Below are positions 34,431-43,092 of a stretch of 44,110 nucleotides of DNA, in pieces; position 1 is the first letter of the stretch; the number at the start of each line of letters is the position of its first letter. The DNA is taken from NCBI RefSeq assembly GCF_021530995.1, contig NZ_JADYTF010000015.1:1-44110 (forward strand), written 5' to 3'. The notes below the pieces were generated by a model. The model searched no databases and was not told where the DNA came from. It worked only from the letters and a program-made list of their open reading frames with translations. Position numbers and translations under genes: made by a program. The DNA is from Bacteroides caecigallinarum. Lineage in GTDB: Bacteria > Bacteroidota > Bacteroidia > Bacteroidales > Bacteroidaceae.

Positions 34431-35861
34431 TTAGTGTTTAACAGATTTTCTATACCATGCCACAAACCATATTGCAGCTACTATGACACATGCCGTTCCT
34501 CCCCAGTAAGATATAACAGGCGAAAGGCTGAAACCTTCCGGAGCTATCAATATATATGTGGAGCATACGCATGTCATAAACAAGGCAGGAATGAGAGTCA
34601 CCCAATAGTTTTTCTTATTCTTCACCAGATAGACAGTTATTGCCCAAAGTGTAAATACCGAAAGTGTCTGGTTACACCATGCAAAGTATCGCCATATAAT
34701 CTTGAAACCTTCCGCATTACTGAAACTGAATACCAGAAGTCCTACAGTGAGAAGGAATATAGGAATACATATCAGCAGACGTTTTGCGATACTTCGCTGT
34801 TCGATACCGAGGAAGTCGGCAACGATAAGACGTGCCGAACGGAGTGCAGTGTCACCGCTGGTGATAGGAGCTGCAACTATACCCAAAATGGCAAGTATTC
34901 CACCAAAAGTGCCAAGCCACTGGTTGGAAATATCTGTAGCCACCTTTGCACCCGAATATGCTATGCCTGTAGCCTGATCAACAATTCCATTTTCGTGGAA
35001 GAAATATGTAGCTGCAGCAGCCCATATCAAGGCTACTATACCTTCTGTCACCATTGCACCATAAAAAATAGGGCGACAATGCTTCTCGTTGACCATACAT
35101 CTTGCCATCAGAGGTGACTGTGTGGCATGGAAACCGCTGATTGCTCCACAGGCGATAGAGATAAACATCATAGGGAAGATAGGATTCTTCTCGTATTTTG
35201 TCCCGAAACCGTCCCACATTTCAGGCAGTTCAGGCGACTTGACGTAAAGCATCACAAGAATTCCAACAGCCATAAACAACAAGGCAAACGCAAACAGCGG
35301 ATAAATACGACCTATGATTTTGTCGATTGGAAGCATTGTGGCAAGGATATAATATATGAATATCACTACCATCCAGAAATATATATCCATATAATCCGGA
35401 GTCATGCCAGCAAGCAGTTCTGCCGGACCTGACACGAACACCGCACCTACCAAAATCATAAGCAGTACGGTAAATATACATGCCACTTTCTTAGTGGTCA
35501 GTCCCAAATATCTTCCGATAATCTCAGGAAGGCTCTCACCGGAATTACGTATGGAAAGCGCTCCGGAAAAGAAATCGTGCACGGCTCCGGCAAAGATAGT
35601 ACCGAAAACAATCCAAAGATAAGATGCAGTACCGAACTGCGCACCCATTATGGCTCCGAATATAGGACCAAGACCGGCAATGTTAAGAAACTGAATCATA
35701 AAAATCTTCCATGTAGGAAGAGGAATAAAATCCACTCCATCCGCCATAGTCACGGCAGGAGTCTTGCGCGATGCATCCGGTTTGAAAAGTCTGTCAACGT
35801 ACTTTCCGTAAACCAGATAGCCTACAATAAGTAATACTAAAGCTAAACTAAATGTTATCAT
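34431..35861 (-). CDS. cstA: CstA-family transporter (carbon starvation protein A)
   Basis: The 476-residue inner-membrane protein is the short form of CstA. It has about 13 membrane segments and the family blocks IAGLGPIFGAIMGAQFG, VHDFFSGALSIRNSGESLPEII, and SGFHATQSPLMARCM. In E. coli CstA and BtsT are pyruvate and peptide importers; short CstA proteins of anaerobes are presumed to take up pyruvate or amino acids. Its promoter is divergent from the GHL10 gene. It begins a minus-strand run with ybjQ, a porin and two DUF3857 genes (gaps of 12, 20, 39 and 14 bp), all of which may be co-transcribed. No E. coli-like Crp site or sensor-kinase pair is visible. Confidence 0.9.
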   Translation of the reverse strand: MITFSLALVLLIVGYLVYGKYVDRLFKPDASRKTPAVTMADGVDFIPLPTWKIFMIQFLNIAGLGPIFGAIMGAQFGTASYLWIVFGTIFAGAVHDFFSGALSIRNSGESLPEIIGRYLGLTTKKVACIFTVLLMILVGAVFVSGPAELLAGMTPDYMDIYFWMVVIFIYYILATMLPIDKIIGRIYPLFAFALLFMAVGILVMLYVKSPELPEMWDGFGTKYEKNPIFPMMFISIACGAISGFHATQSPLMARCMVNEKHCRPIFYGAMVTEGIVALIWAAAATYFFHENGIVDQATGIAYSGAKVATDISNQWLGTFGGILAILGIVAAPITSGDTALRSARLIVADFLGIEQRSIAKRLLICIPIFLLTVGLLVFSFSNAEGFKIIWRYFAWCNQTLSVFTLWAITVYLVKNKKNYWVTLIPALFMTCVCSTYILIAPEGFSLSPVISYWGGTACVIVAAIWFVAWYRKSVKH

Positions 35862-35896
35862 AATATTTTTTGTTTGTTTTTCATTATTTTCAGTTA

Positions 35897-35926
35897 CAAA
35901 AGTAATGTTATTTAATCAGAAATAAA
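35897..35926 (-). promoter_or_regulatory. promoter of cstA run
   Basis: On the minus strand TTTA (35926-35923), an 18-bp spacer and TACTTTTG (35904-35897) fit the Bacteroidetes consensus with one mismatch. The predicted start is about 28 nt before the cstA ATG. Confidence 0.45.
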
Positions 35927-35978
35927 ACATAAAACAACAGATTACTCTCTTTATGAAGATTTTTCGGCAAAGTCTTAG

Positions 35979-35986
35979 TATCTTTG
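35979..35986 (+). promoter_or_regulatory. -7 box for the GHL10-like gene
   Basis: TATCTTTG matches TAnnTTTG and lies 19 bp before the ATG at 36005, so the leader would be very short. A TTG in the same frame (35984) is inside this box and should not be the start. Confidence 0.45.
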
Positions 35987-36004
35987 CATTCAAAATTCAA
36001 TAAT

Positions 36005-37675
36005 ATGCAAAGAATCATCATAATAATATCTCTAATAACGATATTCACTACAAACATTCTGGCATCTTCCAAATATGAAATCAGAGCCGCATGGATAACG
36101 ACTATCGGAGGTCTGGACTGGCCTACGACGAAAGCTACATCCGAATATGGAATAAAGCGTCAGAAGGAGGAGCTATGCAGGCAGCTGGATATGCTGAAGG
36201 AAGCCAACTTCAACACTGTTTTATTCCAGACACGACTGAGAGGCGACGTGATATATCCTTCTGTTTATGAAACTTTTGCGGAATCGCTATCAGGCAAGAC
36301 AGGCCGCAATCCGGGATACGACCCACTGAAATTAGCAATTGAAGAATGCCATAAGCGCGGAATGGAAATTCACGCGTGGATGGTATGCATACCTGCAGGA
36401 AATGACAGACAGGTAAAACTGCTCAGAAAACAATCCGTAGTAAAGAAAAAACCAACGATATGCATACATTTCAAGAGAGCCTGGTATCTTGACCCGGGCA
36501 ATCCCGAGACAGCTAAATATCTGGCATCGATAGCAAAGGAAATCACCATGAATTACGATATCGACGGAATTCATCTTGACTATATAAGATATCCGGAAAA
36601 CGGAGAAAACTTTCCCGACGGAAAGACATTCCGCAAATACGGGAAAGGGAAGAGTTTAGCACAATGGCGCAGGGACAACATCACATCGATAGTGAAAACA
36701 ATATACAATGACGTCAAGAGCATAAAGCCATGGGTAAAGGTCAGCAGCTCGCCTGTAGGCAAATATAACGACACTCGACGCTACAGTTCGAAAGGCTGGA
36801 ACGCCTACAACGCCGTATATCAGGACGCGAAACTATGGCTGGAAACAGGTATACACGATGCCATATTCCCAATGATGTATTTCCGCAACAACCAGTTCTA
36901 CCCTTTTGCGCTTGATTGGGAAGAAAACAAACACGGGCGATGGGTTGTTCCGGGGCTGGGAATATATTTCCTTAAACATAAAGCCCACGAATGGGACATA
37001 AATGAGATAATGAGGCAGATACATTTCACACGTCGCAACGGACTTGACGGACAGGCTTTCTTCAGAAACGAATTTCTGATGAAAAACACGTGTGGTCTGA
37101 CAGACAGCCTGAAGTGTCGGTTCTATGCCTATCCGGCTGCCGTGCCTCCAATGGTATGGCAGGACAGCATTGCACCTGAGCAGCCTGTAAACGGAATAAT
37201 ATCATTCAGGAATGACAGTGTGATGATTAATTGGGAGAAAGCGGACTCTTCGGAAGCTGAAGAACTGACTTATCGCATATATGCATCGGATTTTTATCCG
37301 GTAGATACAAACGACGGTAAAAACATTATCTGCCTGAAACATAGCTTCAACAGTTTCCGTTGCAGCACAAAGAATGGAAACATCAAACGTTTTTGGGCTA
37401 TCACGGCTACCGACCGCTACGGCAACGAAAGCTCGCCGCTCGAATTAAACCGTCCGGCGGACGACGAAAGAATTATTTCAGTAAACAGACTGCCGGAAGC
37501 ACCTGAAGGATGCACTGTCGTCGTGAACGACGTTACCGGAATGGAGCTTTTCAGAACGAAAAGCACTTCTGATGAATTGATAAAGAAACTCCAGAAAGGA
37601 GTGTATTCTATTCAATATGTTCTCCCGGATGGAAAAGAGGAGAATATAACTCTGATAATTTCGGAACACAGGTAA
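36005..37675 (+). CDS. GHL10-type glycoside hydrolase (family 10-like), secreted
   Basis: The 556-residue product has a signal peptide (cut near residue 21). A large TIM-barrel domain follows (about residues 24-380) with the GHL10 blocks RAAWITTIGGLDWPT, FNTVLFQTRLRGDVIYPS, YDPLKLAIEECHKRGMEIHAW, DIDGIHLDYIRYP and IFPMMYFRNNQ. The acidic residues of DGIHLDYIRYP are candidate catalytic residues. Residues about 393-490 look like a fibronectin type III unit. Related proteins in E. coli (DigH/YddW) hydrolyse denuded peptidoglycan glycan strands, so a cell-wall role is more likely than starch or xylan breakdown. No SusC/SusD or other polysaccharide-utilisation genes lie nearby, which supports that. 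Confidence 0.82.
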   Translation: MQRIIIIISLITIFTTNILASSKYEIRAAWITTIGGLDWPTTKATSEYGIKRQKEELCRQLDMLKEANFNTVLFQTRLRGDVIYPSVYETFAESLSGKTGRNPGYDPLKLAIEECHKRGMEIHAWMVCIPAGNDRQVKLLRKQSVVKKKPTICIHFKRAWYLDPGNPETAKYLASIAKEITMNYDIDGIHLDYIRYPENGENFPDGKTFRKYGKGKSLAQWRRDNITSIVKTIYNDVKSIKPWVKVSSSPVGKYNDTRRYSSKGWNAYNAVYQDAKLWLETGIHDAIFPMMYFRNNQFYPFALDWEENKHGRWVVPGLGIYFLKHKAHEWDINEIMRQIHFTRRNGLDGQAFFRNEFLMKNTCGLTDSLKCRFYAYPAAVPPMVWQDSIAPEQPVNGIISFRNDSVMINWEKADSSEAEELTYRIYASDFYPVDTNDGKNIICLKHSFNSFRCSTKNGNIKRFWAITATDRYGNESSPLELNRPADDERIISVNRLPEAPEGCTVVVNDVTGMELFRTKSTSDELIKKLQKGVYSIQYVLPDGKEENITLIISEHR

Positions 37676-37688
37676 ATGAGAATATACT

Positions 37689-37712
37689 GACTGGCTACTC
37701 GCACAGCCAGTC
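37689..37712. terminator. weak hairpin at convergent gene ends
   Basis: GACTGGCT (37689-37696) pairs with AGCCAGTC (37705-37712) around an 8-nt loop. It overlaps the last codons of the AAA-ATPase gene and lies just after the GHL10-like gene. There is no T-run, so termination is unproven. Confidence 0.3.
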
Positions 37713-39260
37713 TGCAATAGTACCTGTTTCAGATGAAAACACAGCACCTATTTTGTATATTCTTCTTTTGTCGGAAGAATACTCAAGAGCATACCCTTTC
37801 TCATTTATCTGACGTATAGCTTCACAAGCTGTACCATCAAGTTTAAATTCAAATATATAGACATAATCAGGAGTTTCAACAATACAATCCACTCTTCCCT
37901 GACTTTGCAGCTTTTCAATATAAACCGTATATACGCTTATCAGGCGCATGATGAGATAGAAAGTATATTGGAAATATCTTTCACGTTCGCGTTCGTTTTC
38001 CTTACGTCGCATGATATATGGAATGCCGGCAAGGAAAGAAGTCAGCCCTGTACGGAAGTCCTCAATCTTTCCATCCTCCAACTGAAAAGCAGCATTTCGA
38101 ATCCATGAGTAAATGCTCTCACGGGTATTGAAATAGTTGCTGGCAACAAGAGAAAGAAAGCCTTTCTTTACCTCGTTGTTTGGATAATCCAAAAGAAAAA
38201 CATTACGGCGCAGATTAAAATCCTTTATAGTAAGATAGCCACTCTGATAAATCATCGGCAAAGGTTGTTCTACGGTAGCTTTATAGTCGATAAATTCTTC
38301 AGCCGAATAATAGCGCCCCGTTATCTCGTCCATATTCTCATCGGTGTGCGAAAGCAGACGGATGAGATAGGTCGGTGTACCGCTCTTGAACCAATAATCA
38401 GAGATATCCAAAGTAGCAAAAGCATTAAGCAGGCTGAACGGATTATAAACATCGGTCATGTTCTTACTGAAATGATAACCATCGTAATGAGATTTAAGCA
38501 TTAAACGCATTTCATCATAAGAACATTCGTATCTGCCAGACATTTCTTCTATCGGTTCATGAAATACTGTATCCAACTCAGTCTGTGATATACCACAGAG
38601 AGTTTCATACTTACCGTGCATACTTATATCAAATGGCTGATTGAAACCACTGAACACACTGACCTGAGAGAATTTGGTAACTCCCGTAAGAAATACGAAC
38701 TGAAGATGTTCATCGGCACTTTTGAACACCGAATAGAAACTTTTCAATATATTGCGATGTTCTTCCTCAAGATTTTTGTCCACGTCAAGGACATCAAGAA
38801 TAGGCTTGTCGTACTCGTCTATAAGAACTACGGCACGGCACCCGCTCTGCTCGTGGGCAGCACGAATAAGCTCAGCAAACAAGTCGCCCAAACCAAGCTC
38901 CTTAGTTCGTTCCGGTAAAGAATATTCTTCTGCCCAAGTTAAAAGATAATACCTTATTTTTTTCTCAAGGCCTCCCCTAACAGTATAGTCTGTACCATTG
39001 AAATCCAAATGAAACACCGGATATACATTCCAGTCTTTCTCCAGAGAGTCTATCTTCAAGCCTTTGAAAAGTTCTTTCCTACCAAGAAAATAGTTCTTCA
39101 ATGTAGAAACCAGAAGGCTCTTTCCGAAACGGCGCGGACGACTAAGAAAGTAGATTTTACCTTCGGTCACAAGGCTATATACCATATCGGTCTTGTCGAT
39201 ATACACATAACCGTCTTCTATCAACTGGTCAAAACTCTGGATTCCTATCGGGTATTTCAT
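37695..39260 (-). CDS. AAA-ATPase-like/PD-(D/E)XK nuclease-like protein
   Basis: The 521-residue protein is of the AAA-ATPase_like (PF09820) plus PDDEXK_9 (PF08011) type, common and multi-copy in Bacteroidetes. Residues about 1-230 hold the ATPase part: the start YPIGIQSFDQLIEDGYVYIDKT, RPRRFGKS at 41-48 in place of a canonical P-loop (the first Gly of GxxxxGK is Arg or Ser, as usual for this family), and Walker B VVLIDEYD at 144-151. The C-terminal nuclease-like core is Asp458, Glu471 and Lys473 in VDCIVETPDYVYIFEFK. The family's role is unknown; suggestions include mobile-DNA or defence functions. It is a single gene whose promoter lies in an AT palindrome. Confidence 0.85.
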   Translation of the reverse strand: MKYPIGIQSFDQLIEDGYVYIDKTDMVYSLVTEGKIYFLSRPRRFGKSLLVSTLKNYFLGRKELFKGLKIDSLEKDWNVYPVFHLDFNGTDYTVRGGLEKKIRYYLLTWAEEYSLPERTKELGLGDLFAELIRAAHEQSGCRAVVLIDEYDKPILDVLDVDKNLEEEHRNILKSFYSVFKSADEHLQFVFLTGVTKFSQVSVFSGFNQPFDISMHGKYETLCGISQTELDTVFHEPIEEMSGRYECSYDEMRLMLKSHYDGYHFSKNMTDVYNPFSLLNAFATLDISDYWFKSGTPTYLIRLLSHTDENMDEITGRYYSAEEFIDYKATVEQPLPMIYQSGYLTIKDFNLRRNVFLLDYPNNEVKKGFLSLVASNYFNTRESIYSWIRNAAFQLEDGKIEDFRTGLTSFLAGIPYIMRRKENERERERYFQYTFYLIMRLISVYTVYIEKLQSQGRVDCIVETPDYVYIFEFKLDGTACEAIRQINEKGYALEYSSDKRRIYKIGAVFSSETGTIADWLCE

Positions 39261-39280
39261 AAACAGACTTTATTTGATTC

Positions 39281-39327
39281 TTAATATTATGTTGTAAAGA
39301 TAACACAATATTAAATTATAATCAACA
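39281..39327 (-). promoter_or_regulatory. promoter and palindrome upstream of AAA-ATPase gene
   Basis: The minus strand shows GTTG (39327-39324), a 21-bp spacer and TATCTTTA (39302-39295), a -7 box with one change. It lies between the arms of an inverted repeat, TTAATATTATGTT at 39281-39293 with AACACAATATTAA at 39302-39314 (one mismatch). Such a repeat around a promoter could be an operator for a dimeric repressor. Confidence 0.4.
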
Positions 39328-40080
39328 GCTTTGGGCTGATTTCTATAAATCAACACTAAAAAAATTTCCGCTAAGAACTAATAAAAACATCCTATGACAT
39401 GATTGCAAAATATTGACAGAAATATATTTTTGTCAGATTGACATTCTGTTATTTGCGATTTCCAAGAATAGAATAATCAATACCAATATAAATCAAGACA
39501 GGGAAAAATCAATCCCCAGAAAGCTTTACCAAATCATTCTATCACAAATAAAAGCCAAATCCCTTCAAAATATCACACAAACCGCCTATACGCCTACACC
39601 AATACAACAAGAAAGGAATTATTACATCATTCTATCAAAACGAGAATAAATCTAAAAATCTTCTTTTTAGAATAAAACAAGGCAACTTTTACAAAAAATA
39701 TTGACAACCCGTCACTTTATGAAGAAGAAAAAGAAGTTTTTCCTGAAAAGACAAGGAGTTTTTGAGACAATAACAAGACATTTTACATAAAACGCCGAGG
39801 CGTTTAAATTAACATTCTTAACCATTCATAATATTATACATACATTATTATCAATCATAAGGACTAAAACCATTAACATTACAGATTTTTCTGAATAAAA
39901 TATCTAAGGCTATAAATGACAGAACAGGACTTTATAATTACATTATGCAACAAATACCATTAAAAACGATTTCATTTTGTCAGAACACATAAAACAACAC
40001 CTCTACCTTTTTACGTGCTATACACTTGAAAAGGAGTTCTAAAAACTAATACTTCGAGCCATTATTTACCACCTGCCAAC
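39328..40080. other. AT-rich stretch without a convincing gene
   Basis: About 750 bp with no ORF I can support. Noted elements: a promoter-like pair on the plus strand (39402-39432); a perfect but AT-only inverted repeat TCTAAAAA/TTTTTAGA at 39651-39671; a compact GC-rich hairpin, AAACGCC/GGCGTTT, at 39790-39805; and a 23-codon ORF from ATG 39719 that ends just before that hairpin. The stretch may be a decayed gene region or a long untranslated region, or carry small RNAs. Confidence 0.4.
39402..39432 (+). promoter_or_regulatory. orphan promoter with no gene after it
   Basis: ATTG (39402-39405), a 19-bp spacer and TATTTTTG (39425-39432) match the Bacteroidetes consensus with one change in the -33 box. 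No annotated gene begins within 700 bp downstream, so the transcript would be a small RNA, a short ORF or a long leader. Confidence 0.4.
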
Positions 40081-40111
40081 TTTGATATATATCAGATTTT
40101 GAGTATTTTTG
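40081..40111 (+). promoter_or_regulatory. promoter of purM operon
   Basis: TTTG (40081-40084), a 19-bp spacer and TATTTTTG (40104-40111) form a perfect match to the Bacteroidetes promoter. The predicted leader is about 42 nt. I see no purine-responsive element. Confidence 0.7.
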
Positions 40112-40159
40112 CACATCGAATCGATTTAGAAAATTATAATTTATAATATATCATCACTC

Positions 40160-41332
40160 ATGAGTAATCAAAGATACATGCAGCGCGGCGTATCGGCATC
40201 TAAGGAAGATGTACATAACGCTATCAAAAACATTGACAAAGGTATTTTCCCTAAGGCTTTCTGTAAAATCATTCCTGATATTCTTGGCGGAGACCCTGAA
40301 TACTGCAACATCATGCACGCAGACGGTGCGGGAACAAAATCATCACTGGCATATCTGTATTGGAAAGAGACAGGCGACTTGTCTGTATGGAAAGGTATCG
40401 CACAGGATGCTCTTATCATGAACATCGACGACTTGCTCTGCGTAGGAGCAGTTGACAACATACTTGTTTCTTCTACTATCGGACGTAACAAACTGCTCGT
40501 TCCGGGAGAAGTTATCTCGGCTATCATCAACGGTACTGACGAACTGCTTGCCGAACTCCGCGAAATGGGTGTAGGCGTTTACGCTACAGGCGGCGAGACA
40601 GCCGACGTTGGCGACCTGGTTCGTACTATCATCGTGGACAGCACAGTGACTTGCCGTATGAAGCGTTCAGACGTGATTGACAATGCAAACATCCGTCCGG
40701 GCGACGTTATCGTAGGTCTTGCATCTTACGGACAGGCTACTTACGAAAAGGAATACAACGGTGGTATGGGTAGCAATGGTCTGACAAGCGCACGTCACGA
40801 TGTATTCTCAAAATATCTTGCAGAGAAATATCCTGAAAGCTACGACAAGGCTGTACCTGAAGACCTGGTTTACAGCGGTAACTTGAAACTGACAGACGCA
40901 GTAGAAGGTTCTCCACTTGACGCTGGTAAGCTGGTTCTCTCTCCTACACGTACATACGCACCTGTTGTGAAGAAACTTCTTGATGCTCTCCGTCCTGAAA
41001 TCCACGGTATGGTTCACTGCTCGGGTGGTGCGCAGACTAAGGTTCTGCACTTCGTTGGCGACAACTGCCGCGTGGTTAAGGATAACCTCTTCCCTGTACC
41101 TCCATTGTTCCGCACTATCAAGGAACAGAGCGGTACTGACTGGGACGAAATGTACAAGGTATTCAACATGGGACACCGTCTTGAAGTATATCTTTCTCCT
41201 GAACACGCTGAACAGGTTATCGAAATCAGTAAATCGTTCAATATCGACGCACAGATTATCGGTCGCATAGAAGAAAGCAACGGTTCCAAGGAATTGATTA
41301 TCAAGAGCGAATTCGGAGAATTCAGATACTAA
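40160..41332 (+). CDS. purM: phosphoribosylformylglycinamidine cyclo-ligase (AIR synthetase)
   Basis: PurM closes the imidazole ring of FGAM with ATP to give AIR, step five of purine synthesis. The 390-residue product has the PurM start YMQRGVSASKEDVHNAI, the nucleotide and substrate loop MHADGAGTKSS (residues 53-63), the ATP-binding VATGGETADVGD-like block (YATGGETADVGDLV near 140-153), and the C-terminal MVHCSGGAQTKVLHF and NMGHRLEVYL. At 390 residues it is about 45 longer than E. coli PurM, as seen in Bacteroidetes members. It leads a plus-strand run with two small membrane proteins, prfA and pyrF. The pairing of purM with prfA and pyrF is common in this order; the two membrane proteins between are not. 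Confidence 0.92.
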   Translation: MSNQRYMQRGVSASKEDVHNAIKNIDKGIFPKAFCKIIPDILGGDPEYCNIMHADGAGTKSSLAYLYWKETGDLSVWKGIAQDALIMNIDDLLCVGAVDNILVSSTIGRNKLLVPGEVISAIINGTDELLAELREMGVGVYATGGETADVGDLVRTIIVDSTVTCRMKRSDVIDNANIRPGDVIVGLASYGQATYEKEYNGGMGSNGLTSARHDVFSKYLAEKYPESYDKAVPEDLVYSGNLKLTDAVEGSPLDAGKLVLSPTRTYAPVVKKLLDALRPEIHGMVHCSGGAQTKVLHFVGDNCRVVKDNLFPVPPLFRTIKEQSGTDWDEMYKVFNMGHRLEVYLSPEHAEQVIEISKSFNIDAQIIGRIEESNGSKELIIKSEFGEFRY

Positions 41333-41347
41333 CATAATAAAGCCACA

Positions 41348-41614
41348 ATGCCTATGAAAGAAGAAAACAAAGGATGCCTTATACTTTTAGCCTTTCTAGC
41401 GGCTGGTATAGTATGCATATGTATCGGATTGGAATATGACATTCACATTCTTTACGTATTAGGCTTCCTATTGCCGGCACAAAGTGGCAGCATATACAAT
41501 CCGTTTAAAGGTAAAGACAAGAACTGAACCCCCAGAAAGCAGATTATTATCTCATTGATTACGCTGCTGATTGCCGTTTCAGTATGTTTTATACTATACG
41601 GTAAATTGTGGTAA
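41348..41614 (+). pseudogene. small membrane protein interrupted by in-frame TGA
   Basis: From the ATG at 41348 the frame runs 59 codons to a TGA (41525-41527), then continues open in the same frame for another 28 codons to a TAA (41612-41614). The first part holds two hydrophobic segments (LILLAFLAAGIVCICIG and HILYVLGFLLPA). The second part (PRKQIIISLITLLIAVSVCF, then ILYGKLW) clearly matches the last segment of the next gene's product, which ends in the same GxLW motif. The intact ancestor would have been an 88-residue protein with three membrane segments. So either the gene is broken by a nonsense change, for example TGG to TGA, or a 59-residue truncated form is made. It lies 15 bp after purM. 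Confidence 0.65.
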
Positions 41615-41627
41615 CAATTAAACAGTA

Positions 41628-41924
41628 ATGTTTATGAGTAACGATAGAAAGAACAATAAACAGTCATTGAAACTTGCAGTTTTAGCACTGCTTTTTGTAG
41701 CAAGTATAGCTATAATCGGATTAGGAGATTCTCAAGACATCTACTACATCAAAACATTAGGCTATATGACGGCCGGATTTTCGGGAGCTATATTTGCAAA
41801 ATATTTTATTGATAATAGCAAGGAACCTATATTCAAAAACTGGAAGGGTTTTATACTCCTAATCATTTCAATACTATTATTGGCTATACCTATAACATTG
41901 TTATTCGAAGGCAGATTGTGGTAA
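41628..41924 (+). CDS. small three-TM membrane protein, intact paralogue
   Basis: The 98-residue product has a basic, polar N-terminus (SNDRKNNKQS) and three hydrophobic segments at about residues 15-33, 42-60 and 72-92, ending in LLFEGRLW. It is paralogous to the interrupted gene just before it: same start pattern (two ATGs two codons apart), same segment layout and the same C-terminal G-K/R-L-W. The second ATG at 41634 is an alternative start. I do not recognise a family. It lies 23 bp before prfA, so it should be co-transcribed with purM and prfA. A role in the membrane is all that can be said. Confidence 0.6.
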   Translation: MFMSNDRKNNKQSLKLAVLALLFVASIAIIGLGDSQDIYYIKTLGYMTAGFSGAIFAKYFIDNSKEPIFKNWKGFILLIISILLLAIPITLLFEGRLW

Positions 41925-41947
41925 AAAAACAAAACAAAAAGATTTAA

Positions 41948-43057
41948 ATGGCGGAAAATAACACCATATTAGAGAAACTTGAAGGACTGGTATCACGTTT
42001 TGAAGAAGTATCTACACTGATTACTGACCCGAACGTGATAGCAGACCAGAAAAGATATGTAAAACTTACAAAGGAATATAAGGAGCTGGGCGACATCATG
42101 AATGCACGCAAGGAATACCTGCAGTGCATCAACGGTCTGGAAGAGGCCAAAATGATGATGAACGAAAGCGACCCTGAAATGAAGGAAATGGCCCGCGAAG
42201 AGGCTGCTGCCTGCGAGGCACGCATTCCGGAACTGGAAGAGGAAATCAAACTTCTGCTTGTTCCTGCCGACCCTCAGGACGACCGCAATGCGATTCTTGA
42301 AATCCGTGGCGGTACGGGTGGTGACGAAGCTGCCATCTTTGCAGGCGACCTGTTCCGCATGTATTCTAAATATTGCGAAACCAAAGGCTGGCGACTTGAG
42401 GTATCAAGCGCTAACGAAGGTGCAGCAGGCGGCTTCAAGGAAATAATCTGTTCCGTAACGGGAGAAAAGGTTTACGGAACTCTGAAATACGAATCGGGAG
42501 TACACCGTGTGCAGCGAGTACCTGCCACTGAGACTCAAGGACGAGTACATACATCGGCCGCATCGGTAGCCGTACTGCCTGAAGCTGAACCATTCGATGT
42601 GGAAATCAATGAAGGCGAAATAAAATGGGATACATTCCGAAGCGGAGGTGCCGGAGGACAGAACGTAAACAAGGTGGAATCCGGAGTTCGTCTGCGCTAT
42701 AACTGGAAAAATCCTAACACCGGAGTTGTGGAGGAAATCCTTATCGAATGTACCGAAACACGCGACCAGCCAAAGAACAAGGAACGTGCTCTCGCGCGCC
42801 TGCGTACATTTATATACGATAAGGAGCATCAGAAATACATCGACGATATAGCTTCGAAGCGTAAGACTATGGTCAGCACCGGAGACCGTTCGGCTAAAAT
42901 CCGTACTTACAACTATCCTCAGGGACGTATCACAGACCACCGCATAAACTATACAATCTATAACCTGAGTGCATTTATGGACGGCGATATCCAGGACTGT
43001 ATAGACCATTTGATCGTGGCTGAAAATGCTGAAAGACTGAAGGAAAGCGAACTTTAA
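41948..43057 (+). CDS. prfA: peptide chain release factor 1
   Basis: RF1 reads UAA and UAG stop codons on the ribosome and triggers hydrolysis of peptidyl-tRNA. The 369-residue product is distinguished from RF2 by the codon-reading tripeptide Pro192-Ala193-Thr194 in RVQRVPATETQGR (the PxT motif; RF2 has SPF). The catalytic GGQ is at 236-238 in RSGGAGGQNVNK. The stem RGGTGGDEAAIFAGDLFRM at 120-138 is typical. There is no internal frameshift. It follows the small membrane gene by 23 bp and is followed after 35 bp by pyrF, in one run. No PrmC methyltransferase gene lies adjacent. Confidence 0.96.
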   Translation: MAENNTILEKLEGLVSRFEEVSTLITDPNVIADQKRYVKLTKEYKELGDIMNARKEYLQCINGLEEAKMMMNESDPEMKEMAREEAAACEARIPELEEEIKLLLVPADPQDDRNAILEIRGGTGGDEAAIFAGDLFRMYSKYCETKGWRLEVSSANEGAAGGFKEIICSVTGEKVYGTLKYESGVHRVQRVPATETQGRVHTSAASVAVLPEAEPFDVEINEGEIKWDTFRSGGAGGQNVNKVESGVRLRYNWKNPNTGVVEEILIECTETRDQPKNKERALARLRTFIYDKEHQKYIDDIASKRKTMVSTGDRSAKIRTYNYPQGRITDHRINYTIYNLSAFMDGDIQDCIDHLIVAENAERLKESEL

Positions 43058-43092
43058 ACAAAGCTTAAAAAAAATCTCAAAAACTACGTGAT

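Noticed and set aside
39413-39649. Open frame of 78 codons in the AT-rich gap
   Set aside because: It starts at TTG inside a promoter-like stretch, has no family resemblance and its composition follows the AT-rich background.
39719-39790. 23-codon ORF starting with five Lys codons, just before a hairpin
   Set aside because: Too short to judge, with no clear translation signal and no linked gene within 300 bp; kept only as part of the gap description.
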